Shown: positions 6,842 to 9,737 of the stretch, piece by piece
Numbering within the stretch: the stretch's first letter is position 1
Layout of the letters: every line of letters begins with the position of its first letter
From: Flavobacteriales bacterium
GTDB taxonomy: Bacteria; Bacteroidota; Bacteroidia; Flavobacteriales; PHOS-HE28
Assembly: GCA_008016945.1 (NCBI GenBank)
Contig: SSGN01000188.1
Coordinates: 1 to 9,737 of the forward strand
Direction of reading: 5' to 3'
Length of the DNA: 9,737 nucleotides
Notes under the pieces: generated by a model
The model's database searches: none
Told to the model about the DNA's origin: nothing
The model's input: the letters and a program-made list of their open reading frames with translations, nothing else
Translations under genes and position numbers: made by a program

Positions 6842-7654
6842 ATGAGCAACGTGAAAAGCGGGAAAGCGAACTCCTTGTTCGTGGCCATAGTGTTCCCCTT
6901 GGTGCTGATCATCAGCGCGTCCTTTTACATGTACGTCCTGGGCGATCCGGCGAACTTCCAGAACAACGACCCCGTGCATGGCCACCCCATCGATGTGAAC
7001 CCCGGCAAGCTGTATGGGACCATCTACAAAGGGGGCTTCATCGTTCCCATCCTGATCAGCATCAACCTGATCGTGCTCATCTTCTCGGTGGAGCGCTTCA
7101 TCACCCTTGGTCGCGCCAAGGGCAAGGGTCGTATCGATGAGTTCATCGTGAACGTTCGTCAGCATCTGGCCAACGACGATGTGGACAAAGCGGTGACCGT
7201 GTGCGACGAACAGAAAGGCTCGGTGGCCAACGTGATGCGCAGCGGCCTGGAGCGTTACAAGACGGTGCTCTACGATGCCACGCACGACAAGGAGACCCGC
7301 CTGCAAAGCGTGAAACAGGAGTTGGAGGAAGCCACCGCCCTGGAACTGCCCATGCTCAGCAAGAACATGGTGATCCTGTCCACCTGCGCCAGCATCTCCA
7401 CCCTCGTGGGTCTTATCGGAACGGTACTCGGGATGATCCGGGCCTTCAGCGCCTTGGCCACCTCCGGCACGCCCGATGCCACCGCACTCTCCACCGGTAT
7501 CTCCGAGGCCCTGATCAACACCGCCCTGGGTATCACCGGCTCCACCCTGGCCATCATCTTCTTCAACTACTTCAGCAACCGCATCGATAGCATCACCCAC
7601 GGGATCGATGAGGCGGGCTTCAGCGTGAGCCAGACCCTGGCCAACCGCAAATAG
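6842..7654 (+). CDS. exbB: MotA/TolQ/ExbB proton-channel protein ExbB
   Basis: Encodes 270 aa, the pentameric inner-membrane channel subunit of the TonB motor, which uses the proton gradient to energise TonB. Membrane helices are seen at about 12-33, 64-88, 176-199 and 219-243. The first is an N-terminal helix common in Bacteroidota ExbB; the other three form the family core. The large cytoplasmic loop (about 89-175) follows SVERFITLGRAKGKG. Family signatures are present in the last two helices: TLVGLIGTVLGMIRAF (187-202) and GISEALINTALGITGSTLAII (219-239), which line the proton path. The ATG at 6842 has no Shine-Dalgarno, as often in this phylum. Order and 66-bp gap to the next gene indicate a single operon with two exbD genes and tonB. 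MotA or TolQ function is unlikely given this context. Confidence 0.95.
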   Translation: MSNVKSGKANSLFVAIVFPLVLIISASFYMYVLGDPANFQNNDPVHGHPIDVNPGKLYGTIYKGGFIVPILISINLIVLIFSVERFITLGRAKGKGRIDEFIVNVRQHLANDDVDKAVTVCDEQKGSVANVMRSGLERYKTVLYDATHDKETRLQSVKQELEEATALELPMLSKNMVILSTCASISTLVGLIGTVLGMIRAFSALATSGTPDATALSTGISEALINTALGITGSTLAIIFFNYFSNRIDSITHGIDEAGFSVSQTLANRK

Positions 7655-7663
7655 GGGCGAACG

Positions 7664-7691
7664 ACCTACCGCCCGCTTGCGGTCGCGGTGG
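7664..7691. repeat. Nested hairpin in the exbB-exbD1 gap
   Basis: ACCGC at 7668-7672 pairs with GCGGT at 7685-7689. Directly inside, CCGC at 7673-7676 pairs with GCGG at 7679-7682 around a TT loop, giving a nearly continuous 9-bp stem with a 2-base bulge. It fills much of the 66-bp gap between exbB and exbD1. No T tract follows, so a processing or stability element is more likely than a terminator. Confidence 0.5.
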
Positions 7692-7720
7692 ATCGACCTG
7701 TACCATATACAAGAAGAAGC

Positions 7721-8350
7721 ATGTCAAAGATCAAAATGCCGAAGAGCAGTCCGAACCTGGACATGACTCCGATGGTGGACCTTGCCTTCCTGTTGGTGAC
7801 CTTCTTCATGCTCACCGCCCAATTCCGACCGGAAGAAGCGGTTGCTGTGGATACGCCCGCCTCCATGTCCCAATCGCCTATTCCCATGACCAACATGATG
7901 ACCATCGTGGTGGACACATCGGGCAAGGTGTTCTGGGATTTCACCGACAAGGGGGTGCGTATCGCAGTGCTGGAAGAGCTCGGCAAAAGGGTGAACTACA
8001 CCCCGACAGAAGAGGAGAAGATCAAATTCGTGAACGCTGGACCCGTTGGCGTACCCATCCAGGAACTGAAGGAATTGCTCGCCCTGGAGACCGGGGCCGA
8101 TCGAAAGGCGTTCATGGCCGGAAACGAGGGCATACCGATGGACAGTACCAACAACCAGTTACGCGACTGGATCACGGTCACCCGGAACATCTTTTGGAAC
8201 GACGCAGGGCACAACCCCGTCGTCGCCCTCAAAGCCGATGGCAATACCAACTACAGCCGCGTGGCCGAGGTGATCCGCACCTTCCAGTCACCGGGTATCC
8301 AGATCAGCAAGTTCAAGATGATCACCGACCTCGAAGCCTCGAGGATGTGA
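7721..8350 (+). CDS. exbD: Biopolymer transporter ExbD (first copy)
   Basis: Encodes 209 aa. ExbD is a bitopic inner-membrane protein whose single helix sits inside the ExbB pentamer and carries the essential proton-binding aspartate. Here the cytoplasmic tail SSPNLDMTPMVDLAFLLVTFFML leads into the helix at about 17-35 with that Asp at D20. The periplasmic domain ends with VVALKADGNTNYSRVAEVIRTFQSPGI (167-193), the family's K.D....Y..V...... motif. A stretch of about 90 residues (76-165) between the first strand and that motif makes it longer than the ~140-aa E. coli protein. The ATG at 7721 is chosen over an in-frame GTG at 7688, since the conserved tail follows directly and an AAGAAGAAG purine run precedes it; the GTG also lies within the intergenic hairpin. 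The second exbD follows after 71 bp. Confidence 0.94.
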   Translation: MSKIKMPKSSPNLDMTPMVDLAFLLVTFFMLTAQFRPEEAVAVDTPASMSQSPIPMTNMMTIVVDTSGKVFWDFTDKGVRIAVLEELGKRVNYTPTEEEKIKFVNAGPVGVPIQELKELLALETGADRKAFMAGNEGIPMDSTNNQLRDWITVTRNIFWNDAGHNPVVALKADGNTNYSRVAEVIRTFQSPGIQISKFKMITDLEASRM

Positions 8351-8356
8351 GCAACC

Positions 8357-8405
8357 GATCGAACCTCCTTCGTGCGAGCGTGTACAGCGCTCTTGGAGGC
8401 CGATC
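8357..8405. repeat. Branched hairpin in the exbD1-exbD2 gap
   Basis: GATCG at 8357-8361 and CCTCC at 8364-8368 pair with GGAGG at 8395-8399 and CGATC at 8401-8405, with a small asymmetric bulge. Inside this stem, GAGCG at 8376-8380 pairs with CGCTC at 8388-8392 around a 7-base loop. It takes up most of the 71-bp gap. It resembles in position, though not in sequence, the hairpin between exbB and exbD1. Confidence 0.5.
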
Positions 8406-8421
8406 CTAACAGATACACACC

Positions 8422-9063
8422 ATGGCACAAGTACCCGAAGGTGGTGGTGATAGCGGCGGAAAAGGCAAGAAGCGCGCGAAGAAGGGCAATACCCACATCG
8501 ACATGACGCCGATGGTGGACTTGGCCTTCCTGCTGCTCACCTTCTTCATCCTCACCACCACCATGTACAAGCCGAGTTCGTTGCAGATGACCTATCCGGT
8601 ACCCCCGGATCCCAACGCCCCGGCCCCACCGCCCACCCAGCTGAGCAACGCCATCACCCTCCTGCTCACCAAGAACGACCAGATCTACTACTACCTGGGA
8701 GAATTCCGCAAGGAGGCCACCGAGAAGGGTCCGCCGACCACCTTGGAGCGCACCGACTTCAGCAAAGTGCAGAAGCTGTTGGTGGAGAACAACAAGCAGA
8801 CCATCGCCCAGCTCAACGACCTGGTCCGCCAGTTCAACGACAAGAAGATCACCGAGGAGGAGTACAACGCCAAGCGAAAGGAGATCAAAGGCACCAAGGA
8901 GAACCTCAAGGCCATCATCAAGACCGATGCGGATGCCAAGTACCGCAACATGATCGATATGGTGGATGAAATGGACATCAGTGGTATCGGCTCCTATGGC
9001 GTGGTCGATGTGCTGAAGCCCGAGGAACAGGCCCTGTTGGACATCGAAAAAGCCAAGCTCTGA
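8422..9063 (+). CDS. exbD: Biopolymer transporter ExbD (second copy)
   Basis: Encodes 213 aa, a second, clearly different ExbD. A basic Gly/Lys-rich cytoplasmic tail (1-24, GGKGKKRAKKGN) is followed by THIDMTPMVDLAFLLLTFFIL, with the proton-carrying Asp at D33 and the single helix at about 31-49. A proline-rich linker follows (59-71, PVPPDPNAPAPPP). The periplasmic domain contains a charged, probably helical insert (about 112-165) and then IIKTDADAKYRNMIDMVDEMDISGIGSYGVVD (165-196), the family's C-terminal motif. The ATG at 8422 lacks a clear Shine-Dalgarno, but the conserved tail supports it. Only 3 bp separate its stop from the ATG of tonB at 9067. Having two exbD genes between exbB and tonB is common in Bacteroidota; whether they form a heterodimer within one ExbB ring is not established here. 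Confidence 0.95.
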   Translation: MAQVPEGGGDSGGKGKKRAKKGNTHIDMTPMVDLAFLLLTFFILTTTMYKPSSLQMTYPVPPDPNAPAPPPTQLSNAITLLLTKNDQIYYYLGEFRKEATEKGPPTTLERTDFSKVQKLLVENNKQTIAQLNDLVRQFNDKKITEEEYNAKRKEIKGTKENLKAIIKTDADAKYRNMIDMVDEMDISGIGSYGVVDVLKPEEQALLDIEKAKL

Positions 9064-9066
9064 GCC

Positions 9067-9737
9067 ATGGAATACGTCATTTTCATCGGTATTCTGCTCG
9101 TGCTGTCCATCGCCATGGCCATGGACCTGAGCTGGAACAACGTCATCACCGCCGAACGCAACACCATGGTCTTCGCCGATCGCAACCGCGAATACGGCGC
9201 CTATGTCCTGCGACGGGATTATGTGAAACGACTGCTCATCGCCGTGGTGGGCTCGGTGCTGGTCTTCGGCCTGGCCGTGGGCCTGCCCAAGATCATCGCC
9301 GCCATGGGTGGCGAAGAAGAGGTGGTGGAGGTCAAGAAGATCGTGGACGTGAACCTCGACCTCTTCGAGGAGGAGAAGAAGGAGGAGCCACCGCCACCCC
9401 CCGGGGAGCCCCCCCCCCCCGACGCGATCGAGAGCGTACAGTTCACGCAGCTCGAAGCTGGGGATGAGCCGGCGGATGACTGGCTGGTGCGGAATTATGC
9501 GCTGGAGACGCTGCTCGAGGAAGCGAGCGGGCGCTATGTGCTGTTTTTGGATGTTGATGCACGGGTGCGTCCGGAGACGATTGAGTTGTTGATGCGCCGC
9601 TTGATGACCGATGGGGCTGCGATGATGACGATTATCCCGCAGCGAGCGGATATGTGGCGGCAAAGTGCGTGGTTTGGGAGATTGCGGTACTTTTGGGAAA
9701 TTATTTTTCATTCGCGTCGTGCACCTGGGGTGTCGTC
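9067..9737 (+). CDS. tonB: TonB N-terminal part, frame fused to a glycosyltransferase fragment (runs off right edge)
   Basis: The open frame runs 223 codons to the window end. Residues 1-118 are an energy-transducer TonB start of the Bacteroidota type: ERNTMVFADRNREYGAYVLRRDYVKR (30-55), one membrane helix at about 56-77, the VVEVKKIVDVNLDLFEEE segment, and a Pro-rich spacer (108-118) meant to span the periplasm. A usual TonB would continue to a C-terminal domain that binds TonB boxes of receptors. From residue 119 on, the sequence instead matches the interior of a family-2 glycosyltransferase, and codon use changes sharply at a run of 12 C. I therefore read the right part as foreign to this gene. 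ATG 9067 lies 3 bp after exbD2 but adds a second hydrophobic stretch (MEYVIFIGILLVLSIAMAM). ATG 9115 or 9121 would give the single-helix form typical of the family and a 51- or 57-bp gap like the other gaps in the operon. Confidence 0.85.
   Translation, partial: MEYVIFIGILLVLSIAMAMDLSWNNVITAERNTMVFADRNREYGAYVLRRDYVKRLLIAVVGSVLVFGLAVGLPKIIAAMGGEEEVVEVKKIVDVNLDLFEEEKKEEPPPPPGEPPPPDAIESVQFTQLEAGDEPADDWLVRNYALETLLEEASGRYVLFLDVDARVRPETIELLMRRLMTDGAAMMTIIPQRADMWRQSAWFGRLRYFWEIIFHSRRAPGVS
9409..9420. repeat. C12 homopolymer at the tonB/glycosyltransferase junction
   Basis: Twelve C in a row, preceded by another C-rich stretch and the palindromic CCCCCCGGGG at 9397-9406. In frame it codes PPPP of the TonB spacer. 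Protein family and codon choice both change on its right side. Run length is also prone to sequencing error, which would shift the frame. Confidence 0.9.
9421..9737 (+). other. Internal fragment of a family-2 glycosyltransferase
   Basis: In the tonB frame this codes about 105 residues that read as the middle of a GT-A fold glycosyltransferase of the hopanoid/carotenoid-type GT2 group. DEPADDWLVRNYALETLLEEASG corresponds to the family's 'P.gW.GKn.AL..a...A.G' region; YVLFLDVDARVRPETIELLM carries the metal-binding DxD (D162, D164 of the fused frame); and MMTIIPQRADMW follows. The N-terminal nucleotide-binding strand and the DDxSxD motif (roughly the first 80 residues) are absent, so this is not a functional domain as placed. 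Alanine codons are GCG/GCT/GCA in all 11 cases and Thr is mostly ACG, unlike the rest of the operon. The fragment continues past the window edge. Likely a piece of another genome or locus joined here. Confidence 0.7.

Noticed and set aside
8251..9711. 486-codon open frame on the minus strand
   Set aside because: Antisense to exbD1, exbD2 and tonB, with H/L/V/G-rich low-complexity content; it even crosses the suspected chimeric join. A shadow frame.

Overview
The window is a GC-rich (about 60% by eye) bacterial stretch that reads as Bacteroidota, probably a Flavobacteriales-like lineage. Three things point there. The isoleucyl-tRNA synthetase is of the eukaryote-like type 2 form, with the wording typical of Bacteroidota. 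The operon exbB-exbD-exbD-tonB carries a TonB N-terminus of the 'F..RN.EYGAY.LRR.Y' type. Three upstream regions hold exact matches to the Bacteroidota -7 box TAnnTTTG, and Shine-Dalgarno sequences are mostly weak or absent. No RNA gene, CRISPR array or insertion sequence was seen.

Layout. On the minus strand, reading right to left: a pirin-family protein and a YceI-family protein (6425 to 5028), probably co-transcribed; a 334-bp spacer with a perfect 12-bp stem-loop; an MBOAT O-acyltransferase and an SGNH-like acylesterase/acyltransferase partner 7 bp apart (4693 to 2452), a likely polysaccharide or cell-surface O-acylation pair; and ileS (2198, running off the left edge). From 6842 the plus strand carries the energy-transduction operon exbB, exbD1, exbD2, tonB. 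It is divergent from the pirin gene across a 416-bp regulatory region with one promoter-like element facing each way. ExbB and the two ExbD paralogues would form the proton-driven motor that powers TonB-dependent outer-membrane transport.

Main anomaly. The tonB reading frame is normal up to its proline-rich segment. At a run of 12 C (9409-9420) it then turns, in frame, into the interior of a family-2 glycosyltransferase. Alanine codons switch from 9 of 9 GCC before the run to 0 of 11 GCC after it. The glycosyltransferase piece lacks its own N-terminal part. The simplest reading is a chimeric join (assembly artefact or illegitimate recombination) at the homopolymer, so the last ~317 bp probably do not belong to this genome locus. 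A second notable point is that the IleRS active-site signature reads GIHH rather than HxGH, a swap linked to extreme mupirocin resistance in type 2 IleRS.
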